Of a DNA stretch of 47,457 nt, positions 1 through 8,242 are shown piece after piece (within the stretch, counting starts at the first letter, position 1; each line of letters starts with the position of its first letter). The stretch spans positions 1 to 47,457 of the forward strand of contig NZ_LRQV01000046.1 of NCBI RefSeq assembly GCF_001567585.1, in the 5' to 3' direction. The position numbers and the translations under genes were made by a program. Under the pieces are notes generated by a model. That model saw only the letters and a program-made list of their open reading frames with translations, ran no database searches and was not told the DNA's origin. Source of the DNA: Micromonospora rosaria. Its GTDB lineage: Bacteria > Actinomycetota > Actinomycetes > Mycobacteriales > Micromonosporaceae.

Positions 1-529
1 CCGGGCGGCGGCGTTCCCCTGCGGCGGCCCGGCCCCGGGTGGCGCGGTCCCGGTCCGCTCGGCCGCCCCGCCCGACGGGGAGTTCGCCCTGGTGCCCGGC
101 TGGACCTGGTACCGCGACCCGGGCGGGTTCCGGATCGCGGCGCCGGTGGGCTGGCTACGGTGGACCGACGCGGGGACCACCTGCTTCCGGGAGCCCCGGG
201 GCGCCCGGCTGCTCAGCGTCGGTGAGGTCGCGGTGCCGGCCGACCCGGTCGGGTACTGGCGGGCGCAGGAGCGCCGGCTCACCGCCGCCGGCGCGCTCGC
301 CGACTACCAGCGGGTGGAGATCTCCGGGTTGGACCTGTTCCGCACGGCGGCGTTGTGGGAGTGCCGGTGGCGGGACGCGGCCGGCGACCCGCTGCACAGC
401 GCCCGCCTGCTGGTCGTCACCGCGCCGGGCCGGGCGTACACGGTGGCCTGGCGGACCGGCGAGTTCGACTGGCAGGTCAACGCGACCTACTTCCTGATGA
501 TCCGGCAGAGTTTCCGCCCCGCCGCCTGA
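1..529 (+). CDS. C-terminal fragment of a probable membrane-anchored protein (Ser/Thr kinase-type extracytoplasmic domain)
   Basis: The reading frame is already open at base 2 and ends with TGA at 527-529, so the 5' part lies outside the window. The visible part has a Pro/Gly/Ala-rich linker, then a compact domain beginning GWTWYRDPGGF and ending in a SFRPA tail. This layout, with an amphipathic YRDP start, a WRAQE segment in the middle and a SFRP end, resembles the extracellular domain found after the transmembrane helix of many actinobacterial Ser/Thr protein kinases. No kinase domain is in the window, so the kinase assignment is inferred from tail resemblance only. It could equally be a secreted or membrane protein with the same sensor domain. 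Confidence 0.6.
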   Translation, partial: RAAAFPCGGPAPGGAVPVRSAAPPDGEFALVPGWTWYRDPGGFRIAAPVGWLRWTDAGTTCFREPRGARLLSVGEVAVPADPVGYWRAQERRLTAAGALADYQRVEISGLDLFRTAALWECRWRDAAGDPLHSARLLVVTAPGRAYTVAWRTGEFDWQVNATYFLMIRQSFRPAA

Positions 530-531
530 AT

Positions 532-548
532 CCGTCCATCCTGGACGG
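532..548 (+). terminator. Short hairpin after the first gene
   Basis: CCGTCCA, a three-base loop and TGGACGG form a perfect 7-bp stem three bases after the stop codon. There is no U tract, so it is a weak terminator candidate at best. Confidence 0.4.
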
Positions 549-563
549 CCGACATGATCCCCC

Positions 564-594
564 TCGACAGCGTCCCGGCCCGGTGGCGTAGGTT
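564..594 (+). promoter_or_regulatory. Candidate sigma70-like promoter of the DUF457 gene
   Basis: TCGACA at 564-569 (one mismatch to TTGACA) and TAGGTT at 589-594 (TAnnnT) are 19 bases apart. They lie 33 bases before the ATG at 628. This is a pattern match only. Confidence 0.4.
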
Positions 595-627
595 GTCGAT
601 CACGATTCCCGGGGAGGGTGACGCGAG

Positions 628-1437
628 ATGATGGGACCGTCCCACGCGCTGTCCGGCGCGGCGGTGTGGCTGACCGGTTCGTGGGCGCTGCACCAGTTCG
701 CCGACTACGAGCAGTCGCCTCTCGCCCTGGCCGTCGGGACGGCGGTCTGCGCCGGCGGCGCGCTCTTTCCCGACCTGGACCTCTCCGGCAAGGTGACCCG
801 CAACCGGGGCGGGGCGACGGTCGCCCGTACCTTCGGCGTGGTGAGCCTCTTCGCCGCCGAGGTGATCGAGAAGCTCTCCCTCGGCGTCTACTACGCCACC
901 AAGCTCAGCAAGGACCCCCGGCGCAACAACGGGCACCGCACGTTGACCCACACCATCCCGTTCACCGTCCTGGTCGGCTGGGGCACCACCTGGCTCTGCG
1001 CCACGTACGGCAAGTGGGCCGTGATCGGCATCCTGTTCTTCATGATCGGTCTGGCCCTGCGGGGCCTGTTCGACAAGTGGGCGGAGCGGGCCGGCTGGGT
1101 GGTCGTGACCCTGGTGTCGGCCGGCGCGGCCTGGTTCACCTACGCCAACCTCCCCGGCGGCCGGGGCTACCCGCTGATCGGGCTCGCGGTCGGGGTGGGC
1201 TGTTTCGTGCACATCCTCGGCGACCTGATCACCCGGGCCGGGGTGCCGATCCTGTGGCCGATCCCGATCAAGCGTCGGATGTGGATGCCGGTGCGGCTGC
1301 CGAGCAAGATGGCGCTGCGCACCGGCAGCAAGACGGAGACGGTCGTGCTGCGCGGCGTGATGACGGCGGTCGCGGTGCTCGCCGCGATCGGGCTGGTCGC
1401 CCCCTCGCTGCTGGAGCGCTTCACCACCGACGGCTGA
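628..1437 (+). CDS. Metal-dependent hydrolase-like membrane protein, YdjM/DUF457 family
   Basis: A 269-residue membrane protein. It starts at the first of two tandem ATGs, behind GGGAGGGTG at 612-620. Family hallmarks are visible: an N-terminal GPSHALSG (His6), an FPDLDL acidic motif (Asp49, Asp51) and HRTLTHT (His103, His108). These are the polar residues thought to bind metal in the LexA-regulated, membrane-bound hydrolase family. Several hydrophobic spans fill the middle (about residues 110-215), and a basic segment near residue 235 is followed by a last C-terminal span. The physiological substrate of the family is not known. The gene stands alone, with its own candidate promoter and a hairpin plus T run behind it. 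I saw nothing linking it to the sugar operon downstream. Confidence 0.85.
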   Translation: MMGPSHALSGAAVWLTGSWALHQFADYEQSPLALAVGTAVCAGGALFPDLDLSGKVTRNRGGATVARTFGVVSLFAAEVIEKLSLGVYYATKLSKDPRRNNGHRTLTHTIPFTVLVGWGTTWLCATYGKWAVIGILFFMIGLALRGLFDKWAERAGWVVVTLVSAGAAWFTYANLPGGRGYPLIGLAVGVGCFVHILGDLITRAGVPILWPIPIKRRMWMPVRLPSKMALRTGSKTETVVLRGVMTAVAVLAAIGLVAPSLLERFTTDG

Positions 1438-1527
1438 CCCGCCGCGCCCACCCGCCCGTCCGGCGGTCACAAATCCGGCAAACGGTCGCGAAACAGCCCG
1501 CGACCACGTCGGCTGGTGACCGGCTGG

Positions 1528-1545
1528 ACGGGCGTGCCCGTTTTT
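1528..1545 (+). terminator. Intrinsic terminator after the DUF457 gene
   Basis: ACGGG, loop CGTG and CCCGT are followed directly by a run of T (1541-1545), a compact rho-independent signature and the only one with a T tract that I noticed. It separates the DUF457 gene from the sugar operon promoter 12 bases on. Confidence 0.6.
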
Positions 1546-1556
1546 GTCATCGGCTA

Positions 1557-1586
1557 TTGACGGCCTCGTAACACGTGTCCTACGGT
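1557..1586 (+). promoter_or_regulatory. Promoter of the lacI-sugar operon
   Basis: TTGACG at 1557-1562 and TACGGT at 1581-1586 are separated by 18 bases, close to the vegetative actinobacterial consensus. The operator palindrome begins inside the -10 box, so regulator binding would cover the transcription start. Confidence 0.6.
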
Positions 1587-1620
1587 CTGTCGAAGCGCTT
1601 CGTCGAAGCGTTTCGACAGA
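1586..1620 (+). promoter_or_regulatory. Double LacI-type operator
   Basis: The 35 bases form one inverted repeat, symmetric about T1603 with a single mismatched pair. It contains two LacI-family palindromes: CGAAGCGCTTCG at 1591-1602 (perfect, with the central CG typical of LacI/GalR operators) and TCGAAGCGTTTCGA at 1603-1616 (one mismatched pair). Their centres are 13 bp apart. The position between the -10 box and the lacI start predicts tight autorepression of the whole operon. Confidence 0.7.
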
Positions 1621-1661
1621 CGGCCCGACAGGCCCCGGCCAGCCGGTGCGGGAGGTGCGCC

Positions 1662-2714
1662 ATGGCCACCATGCAGGACGTCGCCCGACTCGCCCGGGTC
1701 TCGGTCAGCACCGTGTCGTACGCGCTCACCGGCGCCCGCCCGATCTCCCAGGCCACCCGGGAGAAGGTCCTGGCGGCCATGGCCGAACTGGACTACCAAC
1801 CCAACGCGCTGGCCCGCGGCCTGGCCAGCCGGCGCAGCCGCATCCTCGGCCTGCTCCTGCCGCTGGACGAACGCGGCCTCGGCGCCACCGAGTCCGCCTT
1901 CGTCACCGGCGCCGCGGCCACCGCCAGCGCGGCCGGCTACCACCTGGTGCTCTCCCCCGTCGACGCCGGCGACCTCGACGGCCTGCGCCGACTGGCCAGC
2001 CAGCGCATGCTCGACGGCGTCGTGCTGATGGAGGTGCAGGTCGACGACCCCCGCGTCGGCGTACTGCGGGAGGCCCGCGTCCCGGTGGTGCTCATCGGCC
2101 GCACCGGGGACACCGCCGACCTGTCCTACGTCGACATCGACTTCGACCGGACCGTCCGCGACGCCGTCGCGCACCTCGTCGACCTCGGCCACCGCCGCAT
2201 CGTCCACGTCAACCACTCCGCCGCCGCCCTCGCCGGCGGGTACGGCCCGGCGCTGCGCTCGCGCGACGCCTTCGCCGCCGCGATGACCGGGTACGGGGTG
2301 ACGCCGGTGATGATCCCCGCCGAGGAGAGCGCGGCCGGCGGCCGACACGCCCTCACCACGGCCTTCGGCCGGGCCCCCGACCTCACCGCCGTGCTCGCCA
2401 TGAACGAGAGCGCCGTCTTCGGCATCCTCGGCGAGCTCACCGCCCACGGCCGCACCGTGCCCGACGACGTGTCGGTCGTCTCGATGGTCACCTCGCCGCA
2501 GGTGGCCGAGCTGGCCACCCCCGCCCTGACCACGATGACCTCCCCCGGCACGGCCGTCGGGCGGATCGCCATCGAGGCGCTGCTGCGCCACGTGCGCGAC
2601 GACGGCACGGCGCTGCACCAGGAGTTGCTGCCCTGCACGTTGGAGGTCCGGGGATCCAGCGGGCCGGTACGACGACAGGCCGTCGGCGCGCCCCGCACGG
2701 AACACCCCTCATGA
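1662..2714 (+). CDS. LacI-family transcriptional regulator of the downstream sugar operon
   Basis: A 350-residue repressor of the usual LacI/GalR length. I chose ATG 1662 because GGAGGT (1651-1656) lies five bases upstream and the LacI helix-turn-helix starts immediately (MQDVARLARVSVSTVSYAL, followed by the hinge-forming ARGLASRRS). An upstream in-frame GTG at 1575 would place the operator inside the gene and is rejected. The remainder is a periplasmic-binding-protein-like effector domain that would bind a sugar. The gene is the first of the operon, 76 bases before the binding protein, and is preceded by a double palindromic operator. The specific inducer is not evident from sequence. From the two glycosidases downstream I infer a xylose/glucose-containing disaccharide or oligosaccharide. 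Confidence 0.9.
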   Translation: MATMQDVARLARVSVSTVSYALTGARPISQATREKVLAAMAELDYQPNALARGLASRRSRILGLLLPLDERGLGATESAFVTGAAATASAAGYHLVLSPVDAGDLDGLRRLASQRMLDGVVLMEVQVDDPRVGVLREARVPVVLIGRTGDTADLSYVDIDFDRTVRDAVAHLVDLGHRRIVHVNHSAAALAGGYGPALRSRDAFAAAMTGYGVTPVMIPAEESAAGGRHALTTAFGRAPDLTAVLAMNESAVFGILGELTAHGRTVPDDVSVVSMVTSPQVAELATPALTTMTSPGTAVGRIAIEALLRHVRDDGTALHQELLPCTLEVRGSSGPVRRQAVGAPRTEHPS

Positions 2715-2790
2715 CACCGGCCCGCCGCCGCGCTGCCACGCGACGACGGGCCACCCGAGTACCGGCTCGATACTCCCGAGGAGAATGCCA

Positions 2791-4089
2791 ATGCACCGAT
2801 TTCGTACGGTCGCCGCGGCGGTGACGCTGGCCGCCGTCGCGGCGACCACCCTGACGGCCTGCGGTGACGACGACAGCGGCAGCGACGCCAGCGTGCTCAA
2901 ACTCTGGCACTACGAGAGCGCCAACAGCGCGATGGGCATCGCCTGGGACCGCGCGATCGAGATCTTCAAGGACGAGCACCCCGGCGTCGAGGTGCGCTTC
3001 GAGCGCAAGGCGTTCGAGCAGATCCAGCAGAACGCCGGCATGATCATCAACTCGGACGAGGGTCCGGACGTGATGGAGTACAACAAGGGCAACGCCACCG
3101 CCGGGCTGCTGTCCAAGCAGGGCCTGCTCACCGACCTCACCGCCGAGGCGACCGCACGCGGCTGGGACAAGGCGCTCAGCCCCAGCCTCCAGACCACCGC
3201 CCGCTACGACGACAAGGGCGTGATGGGCTCCGGCAACTGGTACGGCGTGCCGAACTACGGCGAGTACGTGATGGTCTACTACAACAAGGACCTCTTCGCC
3301 GAGCACGGCGTGCAGGTGCCCACCACCCTCGCCGAGCTGACCACGGTGATGGACACCTTCGTGGCCAAGGGGATCACCCCGCTGGGCACCGCCGGCGCCG
3401 AGTACCCGGCCGGCCAGCTCTTCTACCAGCTCGCCCTCGCCAAGGCCGACCGCTCCTTCGTCGACAACTACCAGCTCTACAAGAACCCGGTCGACTTCAC
3501 CGCCGACCCGCTGCGCTACGGCGCGCAGACCTTCGCCGAGTGGGTCCGCAAGGGCTACGTCGCCAAGGACGCCGCCAGCGCCAAGGCCGAGGACATGGGC
3601 ACCGCGTTCATCGCCGGCAAGACCCCCATGATCGTCTCCGGGAGCTGGTGGTTCGGCCGGTTCAAGACCGAGATCAAGGCCGACTGGGACAGCTTCCTCT
3701 TCCCCGGCAACACCCTCAACGCCGGCTCCTCCGGCAACCTCTGGGTGGTCCCGACCACCAGCAAGGCCAAGGACCTGGCGTACGACTTCATCGACATCAC
3801 GATGCGGCCGGAGATCCAGGCGCTGATCGGCAACAACGGCGGTGTCCCGGTCGCGGGCGACCCGGCGGCGATCACCGACCCGAAGGACCGCAAGCTGATC
3901 GAGAACTTCAACGCGATCAGCGCCGCCGACGGCCTCGCCTTCTACCCGGACTGGCCGGTGCCCGGCTACTACGACGTGCTGGTCTCCGGCTTCCAGAGCC
4001 TGATCAACCAGTCCAAGTCCCCCGACGAGGTGCTCACCTCGATCGCGAAACCGTACGCCGAGGGGGTCACGGAGATCCAGCGCGGCTGA
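2791..4089 (+). CDS. Sugar ABC transporter substrate-binding lipoprotein
   Basis: A 432-residue family 1 solute-binding protein. The N-terminus has a basic start, a hydrophobic core and a lipobox LTAC with the lipidated Cys at residue 24, so it is anchored to the outer face of the membrane. The mature part begins with an acidic DDDSGSD linker and then LKLWHYES, the first strand typical of carbohydrate-binding proteins. An aromatic-rich cleft is suggested by GSGNWYGVPNYGEYVMVYYNK. ATG 2791 is preferred over ATG 2785 because GAGGAG (2778-2783) is seven bases away rather than one. It delivers sugar to the two permeases encoded next. A strong hairpin after its stop may keep its message more abundant than that of the permeases. 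Confidence 0.9.
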   Translation: MHRFRTVAAAVTLAAVAATTLTACGDDDSGSDASVLKLWHYESANSAMGIAWDRAIEIFKDEHPGVEVRFERKAFEQIQQNAGMIINSDEGPDVMEYNKGNATAGLLSKQGLLTDLTAEATARGWDKALSPSLQTTARYDDKGVMGSGNWYGVPNYGEYVMVYYNKDLFAEHGVQVPTTLAELTTVMDTFVAKGITPLGTAGAEYPAGQLFYQLALAKADRSFVDNYQLYKNPVDFTADPLRYGAQTFAEWVRKGYVAKDAASAKAEDMGTAFIAGKTPMIVSGSWWFGRFKTEIKADWDSFLFPGNTLNAGSSGNLWVVPTTSKAKDLAYDFIDITMRPEIQALIGNNGGVPVAGDPAAITDPKDRKLIENFNAISAADGLAFYPDWPVPGYYDVLVSGFQSLINQSKSPDEVLTSIAKPYAEGVTEIQRG

Positions 4090-4100
4090 CGAGGAGGCGG

Positions 4101-4122
4101 GTGGGCGGGGCGACCCGCCCAC
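4101..4122 (+). promoter_or_regulatory. Intercistronic hairpin between binding protein and permease genes
   Basis: GTGGGCGGG, tetraloop GCGA (GNRA type) and CCCGCCCAC make a perfect 9-bp GC stem 11 bases after the stop codon, without a T tract. Such structures after binding-protein genes usually protect the upstream mRNA or attenuate the permease part. Function here is inferred. Confidence 0.55.
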
Positions 4123-4143
4123 CCGGCACCGGAGGGAAACCCC

Positions 4144-5106
4144 ATGGCTGCATCCGACACCCTGGCCGCCGCGGACCGCGCGGCCCCGGACCACGGCACC
4201 CGCCGCCGACGCCGCGGCGGCGACGCGACGTACTGGCTCTACCTCGTCCCCGGCACGGTGCTGTTCGTCCTGGTCATCGGCGGCCCGCTGCTGTTCACCG
4301 GCTATTTGTCGCTGACCCGCTGGTCCGGCGTCGGCGACCCGACCTTCGTCGGCCTGGAGAACTACCAGCGGCTCTGGACCGACGAGGTGTTCTGGACCTC
4401 GTTCCGCAACACCCTCGCCATGATCGTGGCGATGGTGGTGGCGCCCACCGTCGTCGGGCTGGTCCTCGCCGCGCTGCTCTTCGACACCATCGGGCGGCGG
4501 TTCCGACCCCGCACCGCCGCCGCCCTGCGCGCCGCCTTCTACCTCCCGCAGGTGCTGCCGGTGGTGGTCGCCGGCATCGTCTGGGGCTGGATCCTGCGCC
4601 CCGACGGCGCCCTCAACGGGGCGCTCGACGCGATCGGGCTCGGCGCGCTGCGCCACGACTGGCTCGGCGACCCCGACACCGCCCTGCCCGCCGTGATGGG
4701 CGTGATGATCTGGGTGCAGATCGGCTACCCGGTAGTCGTCTTCATGGCCGCGCTGCAGCGGGTCGACCCGGAGCTGTACGAGGCGGCGGAGCTCGACGGC
4801 GCCGGCTGGTGGCACCGGTTCCGGGCGATCACCCTGCCGCAGATCCGCCCGGAGACCTTCGTGGTGGCCCTGACCTGCACCATCGCCGCCATGAAGGTGT
4901 TCGGGCCGATCTACGCGCTGACCCGGGGCGGCCCGGAGAACGCCACCAACGTCCCCTCCTACTTCGCGTACTTCACCTTCTTCAAGAAACTCCAGGTCGG
5001 GTACGGCTCGGCGATCTCCACCGTGCTCACCCTGATCATCGTGGTGGTGGCGCTGCTGTTCATCCGGGCGCAGAGCCGGGCCGAGCGCCGGGACGGGGGC
5101 CTCTGA
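4144..5106 (+). CDS. Sugar ABC transporter permease, MalF/UgpA type
   Basis: A 320-residue integral membrane protein of the binding-protein-dependent transport family. After a basic cytoplasmic tail, the first span begins at YWLYLVPGTVLFVLVIGG (about residue 31) and about six spans are visible. The EAA loop that docks with the ATPase is present near residue 210 (YEAAELDGAG, followed by a LPQIRP end). The start ATG follows GGAGGG (4131-4136). It ends in TGATG, overlapping the next permease by one base, so translation is coupled. Together they form the heterodimeric channel. No ATP-binding subunit is encoded nearby. Confidence 0.92.
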   Translation: MAASDTLAAADRAAPDHGTRRRRRGGDATYWLYLVPGTVLFVLVIGGPLLFTGYLSLTRWSGVGDPTFVGLENYQRLWTDEVFWTSFRNTLAMIVAMVVAPTVVGLVLAALLFDTIGRRFRPRTAAALRAAFYLPQVLPVVVAGIVWGWILRPDGALNGALDAIGLGALRHDWLGDPDTALPAVMGVMIWVQIGYPVVVFMAALQRVDPELYEAAELDGAGWWHRFRAITLPQIRPETFVVALTCTIAAMKVFGPIYALTRGGPENATNVPSYFAYFTFFKKLQVGYGSAISTVLTLIIVVVALLFIRAQSRAERRDGGL

Positions 5107-6008
5107 TGTCGGTCACCGCCACCCCCACCGGTACCCCGGTCACCGCGCCGCCGCCCGGCCGCCCCGCCCGCGCCCGGGACCGGCACCACCGGGGCGCGGG
5201 CCGGTGGATCGTGCTCGCCGTGGTCACCGTCGGCGCCCTGCTGATGCTGGTGCCGTTCGCGTTCATGCTGCTCAACGCGTTCAAGCCGCCGGGGCAGTAC
5301 TCCACCGAGGGGCCGCTGAGCTGGCCGTCGGAGTTCTACACCGAGGGCCTGCGCGCGTACTGGACGCAGGTCGACTTCCCGCTGAAACTGTGGAACTCCA
5401 CCCTCATCGCCGGCTCCGTCGCGGTCCTCGCGGTCGTGGTCTCCCTGCTCAACGCGTACGCGCTGGGCATCGGCCGGGTCCGGGGCCGGCTCTGGATCGT
5501 GGGCCTGTTCCTGCTGGCGAACATGCTCCCGCAGGAGTCACTGGTCTACCCGCTCTACTACTTCGCCAAGGAGGTCGGCCTCTACAACACCCGACTCGTC
5601 GTGATCATCATCTTCACCGTCATCCAGAGCGCCTTCGGCACCTACCTGCTCGCCTCGGTGCTCGGCACCTTCCCCAGGGGCCTGCTGGAGGCCGCGGCGC
5701 TCGACGGGGCCGGCACGTGGACCGTGCTGTGGCGGGTGGTGCTGCCCAACGTGCGCCCGACCCTCGCGGTCCTGCTGGTCTTCTTCTTCATCTGGACCTG
5801 GAACGAGTTCCTGATCCCGCTGGTGATGCTCATCGACAACCAGACCCAGACGATCCCGGTGGCCCTCGCGTCGTTGCAGGGTGACCGGCTGATGGACGCC
5901 CCGACGACGAACGCCGGGGCCCTGATCAGCCTCGTCCCGGCCATCGTCTTCTTCCTCATCTTCCAACGCACGCTGAGCCGTGGCATCACCGTAGGAGCCG
6001 AGAAGTGA
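5106..6008 (+). CDS. Sugar ABC transporter permease, MalG/LacG type
   Basis: A 300-residue partner permease. ATG 5106 overlaps the preceding stop (TGATG). A Pro/Arg-rich cytoplasmic tail of about 35 residues precedes the first span (IVLAVVTVGALLMLVPFAF), followed by the periplasmic loop and five more spans. The EAA motif is LLEAAALDGAGTWT near residue 195, with VVLPNVRP closing it. The gene ends GTGA, sharing four bases with the alpha-xylosidase start, so transport and hydrolysis are tightly coupled. Substrate specificity is set by the binding protein and cannot be read from this subunit. Confidence 0.92.
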   Translation: MSVTATPTGTPVTAPPPGRPARARDRHHRGAGRWIVLAVVTVGALLMLVPFAFMLLNAFKPPGQYSTEGPLSWPSEFYTEGLRAYWTQVDFPLKLWNSTLIAGSVAVLAVVVSLLNAYALGIGRVRGRLWIVGLFLLANMLPQESLVYPLYYFAKEVGLYNTRLVVIIIFTVIQSAFGTYLLASVLGTFPRGLLEAAALDGAGTWTVLWRVVLPNVRPTLAVLLVFFFIWTWNEFLIPLVMLIDNQTQTIPVALASLQGDRLMDAPTTNAGALISLVPAIVFFLIFQRTLSRGITVGAEK

Positions 6009-8242
6009 AGTTCACCGACGGGTACTGGCTATTGCGCCCCGGGGTCAGCGTGCTGCGCCCCCGGGTCGTCGAATCGGTCGAGGTGGAGAAACGCGGCTTC
6101 ACCGTGTTCGCGCCCACCGGCCCGATCAACGGGCGCGGGGACACCCTCAACCGGCCGGTCGTCACGGTCAAGTTCTTCTCCCCCGCCCCCGGCGTCGTCG
6201 GGGTGACCATCGGCCACCACGTCGGCGGCCTCGCCCGCGAGCCCCGCTTCGCGCTGAACACCGGCACCGACCACCCGGTCGCCGTCGACGTCACCGGGCT
6301 GACCGCGTCGCTGACCACCGGCGACCTGACCGTCCGGGTCCGCCTGGTCGACGCCTGGCAGGTGGACTTCCTGCGCGACGGCGCGGTGGTCACCTCCTCC
6401 ACCGAGCGCAGCGTCGGCGTGGTCACCGACGGCGAGGGCCGCAAGTACGTCCACGATCGGCTGGCCCTCGGCGTCGGCGAGACGATCTACGGCCTGGGCG
6501 AACGGTTCGGGGCGTACGTCAAGAACGGCCAGGCCGTCGACATCTGGAACGCCGACGGCGGCACCGCCAGCGAGCAGGCGTACAAGAACGTGCCGTTCTA
6601 CCTCAGCAGCGCCGGGTACGGCGTCTTCGTCGACCACCCCGAGCACGTCTCCTTCGAGGTCGGCTCGGAGGTGGTGTCGCAGACCCAGTTCAGCGTCGAG
6701 GGGCAGTCGCTCACCTACTACCTGATCGACGGCCCCACCCCCAAGGACGTGCTGCGCCGGTACACCGCGCTGACCGGCCGCCCGGCCCGGGTGCCGGCCT
6801 GGTCGTACGGGCTGTGGCTGTCCACCTCCTTCACCACCTCGTACGACGAGAAGACGGTCACCGAGTTCATCGACGGGATGGCCGAACGGAACCTGCCACT
6901 GTCGGTGTTCCACTTCGACTGCTTCTGGATGCGGCAGTTCCACTGGGTCGACTTCGTCTGGGACCCGGCGACCTTCCCCGACCCCGAGGGCATGCTGCGC
7001 CGGCTGCACGAACGGGGCCTGAAGGTCTGCGTCTGGATCAACCCGTACATCGCCCAGCGGTCCTACCTGTTCGAGGAGGGCCGGCAGGCCGGGTACCTGG
7101 TCCGCAACCCGGACGGCTCGGTCTGGCAGTGGGACAAGTGGCAGGCCGGCATGGCGCTCGTCGACTTCACCAACCCCGACGCGGTCGCCTGGTACGCCGG
7201 CAAGCTCAAGGTGCTGCTCGACATGGGGGTGGACTGCTTCAAGACCGACTTCGGCGAGCGCATCCCCACCGACGTCCTCTGGCACGACGGGTCGGACCCG
7301 CAGCGGATGCACAACTACTACTCGTACCTCTACAACAAGGTGGTCTTCGAGCTGCTGGAGGCCGAGCGGGGCCGGGGCGAGGCGGTGCTGTTCGCCCGCT
7401 CCGCCACCGCCGGCGGGCAGCAGTTCCCGGTGCACTGGGGCGGCGACTGCGAGTCCACCTTCGTGGCGATGGCCGAGTCGCTGCGCGGCGGGCTGTCGCT
7501 GGCCGCCTCCGGCTTCGGGTACTGGAGCCACGACATCGGCGGCTTCGAGGGCACCCCGGACCCGGCGGTGTTCAAGCGCTGGATCGCCTTCGGGCTGCTC
7601 TCCTCGCACTCCCGGCTGCACGGCTCCGGCTCGTACCGGGTGCCGTGGGCCTACGACGAGGAGGCCGTCGACGTGCTGCGCCACTTCACCCGGCTCAAGC
7701 TCGGCCTGATGCCCTACCTGGCCGCAGCGGCCGACGAGGCGCACCGCGAGGGGCTGCCGATGATGCGCCCGATGGTCCTGGAGTTCCCCGACGACCCGAC
7801 CGCCGCGTACCTGGACCGGCAGTACATGCTCGGCCCGGACGTGCTGGTCGCGCCGGTGATGAGCGCCGACGGCGTGGTGACCTACTACGTGCCGGCCGGC
7901 ACCTGGACGCACCTGGTCAGCGGGGCGCGGGTGCACGGGCCGGGCTGGTTCACCGAGAAGCACGCCTTCGACAGCCTGCCGGTGCTCGCCCGCCCCGGCG
8001 CGGTGATCCCGTTCGGCGCGGTGCAGGACCGCCCGGACTACGAGTGGGCCGACGGGGTCCGGCTGCGCTGGTACGCCCCGGTGGAGGGGCAACAGGCCCG
8101 GGTCCGGGTCCCGTCCCCCGGCGACGGGCCGGGCACGGAGTTCGAGGTGTCGTACGTCGGCGGGGTGGCCGGCGTCTCGTTGATCTCCGGCGACTCGTCG
8201 GGGTACACCTGTGAGGTCGTGAACGCGGAGGTGGCAGGGTAG
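6005..8242 (+). CDS. yicI: Alpha-xylosidase, glycoside hydrolase family 31 (YicI type)
   Basis: A 745-residue cytoplasmic enzyme (no signal peptide) that removes non-reducing alpha-xylosyl residues, as from isoprimeverose or xyloglucan oligosaccharides. The N-terminus (KFTDGYWLLRPGVSVL) closely follows the start of characterised YicI. The nucleophile is Asp415 in KTDFGERIP, a motif diagnostic for alpha-xylosidases rather than alpha-glucosidases. The acid/base is Asp481 in WGGDCES, followed by the conserved AESLRGGLSL. A C-terminal beta-rich region with a GPDVLVAPV motif completes the family layout. The GTG start overlaps the permease stop. The stop TAG abuts the ATG of the beta-glucosidase. 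The exact natural substrate remains inferred. Confidence 0.88.
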   Translation: MKFTDGYWLLRPGVSVLRPRVVESVEVEKRGFTVFAPTGPINGRGDTLNRPVVTVKFFSPAPGVVGVTIGHHVGGLAREPRFALNTGTDHPVAVDVTGLTASLTTGDLTVRVRLVDAWQVDFLRDGAVVTSSTERSVGVVTDGEGRKYVHDRLALGVGETIYGLGERFGAYVKNGQAVDIWNADGGTASEQAYKNVPFYLSSAGYGVFVDHPEHVSFEVGSEVVSQTQFSVEGQSLTYYLIDGPTPKDVLRRYTALTGRPARVPAWSYGLWLSTSFTTSYDEKTVTEFIDGMAERNLPLSVFHFDCFWMRQFHWVDFVWDPATFPDPEGMLRRLHERGLKVCVWINPYIAQRSYLFEEGRQAGYLVRNPDGSVWQWDKWQAGMALVDFTNPDAVAWYAGKLKVLLDMGVDCFKTDFGERIPTDVLWHDGSDPQRMHNYYSYLYNKVVFELLEAERGRGEAVLFARSATAGGQQFPVHWGGDCESTFVAMAESLRGGLSLAASGFGYWSHDIGGFEGTPDPAVFKRWIAFGLLSSHSRLHGSGSYRVPWAYDEEAVDVLRHFTRLKLGLMPYLAAAADEAHREGLPMMRPMVLEFPDDPTAAYLDRQYMLGPDVLVAPVMSADGVVTYYVPAGTWTHLVSGARVHGPGWFTEKHAFDSLPVLARPGAVIPFGAVQDRPDYEWADGVRLRWYAPVEGQQARVRVPSPGDGPGTEFEVSYVGGVAGVSLISGDSSGYTCEVVNAEVAG

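Noticed and set aside
1575..1661. Upstream GTG start for the LacI gene
   Set aside because: It would put the operator inside the coding region and add residues before a helix-turn-helix that normally begins the protein.
2488..4815. 775-codon minus-strand frame across the regulator, binding protein and permease genes
   Set aside because: Antisense to well-supported genes. Its sequence is low-complexity with no recognisable motif.
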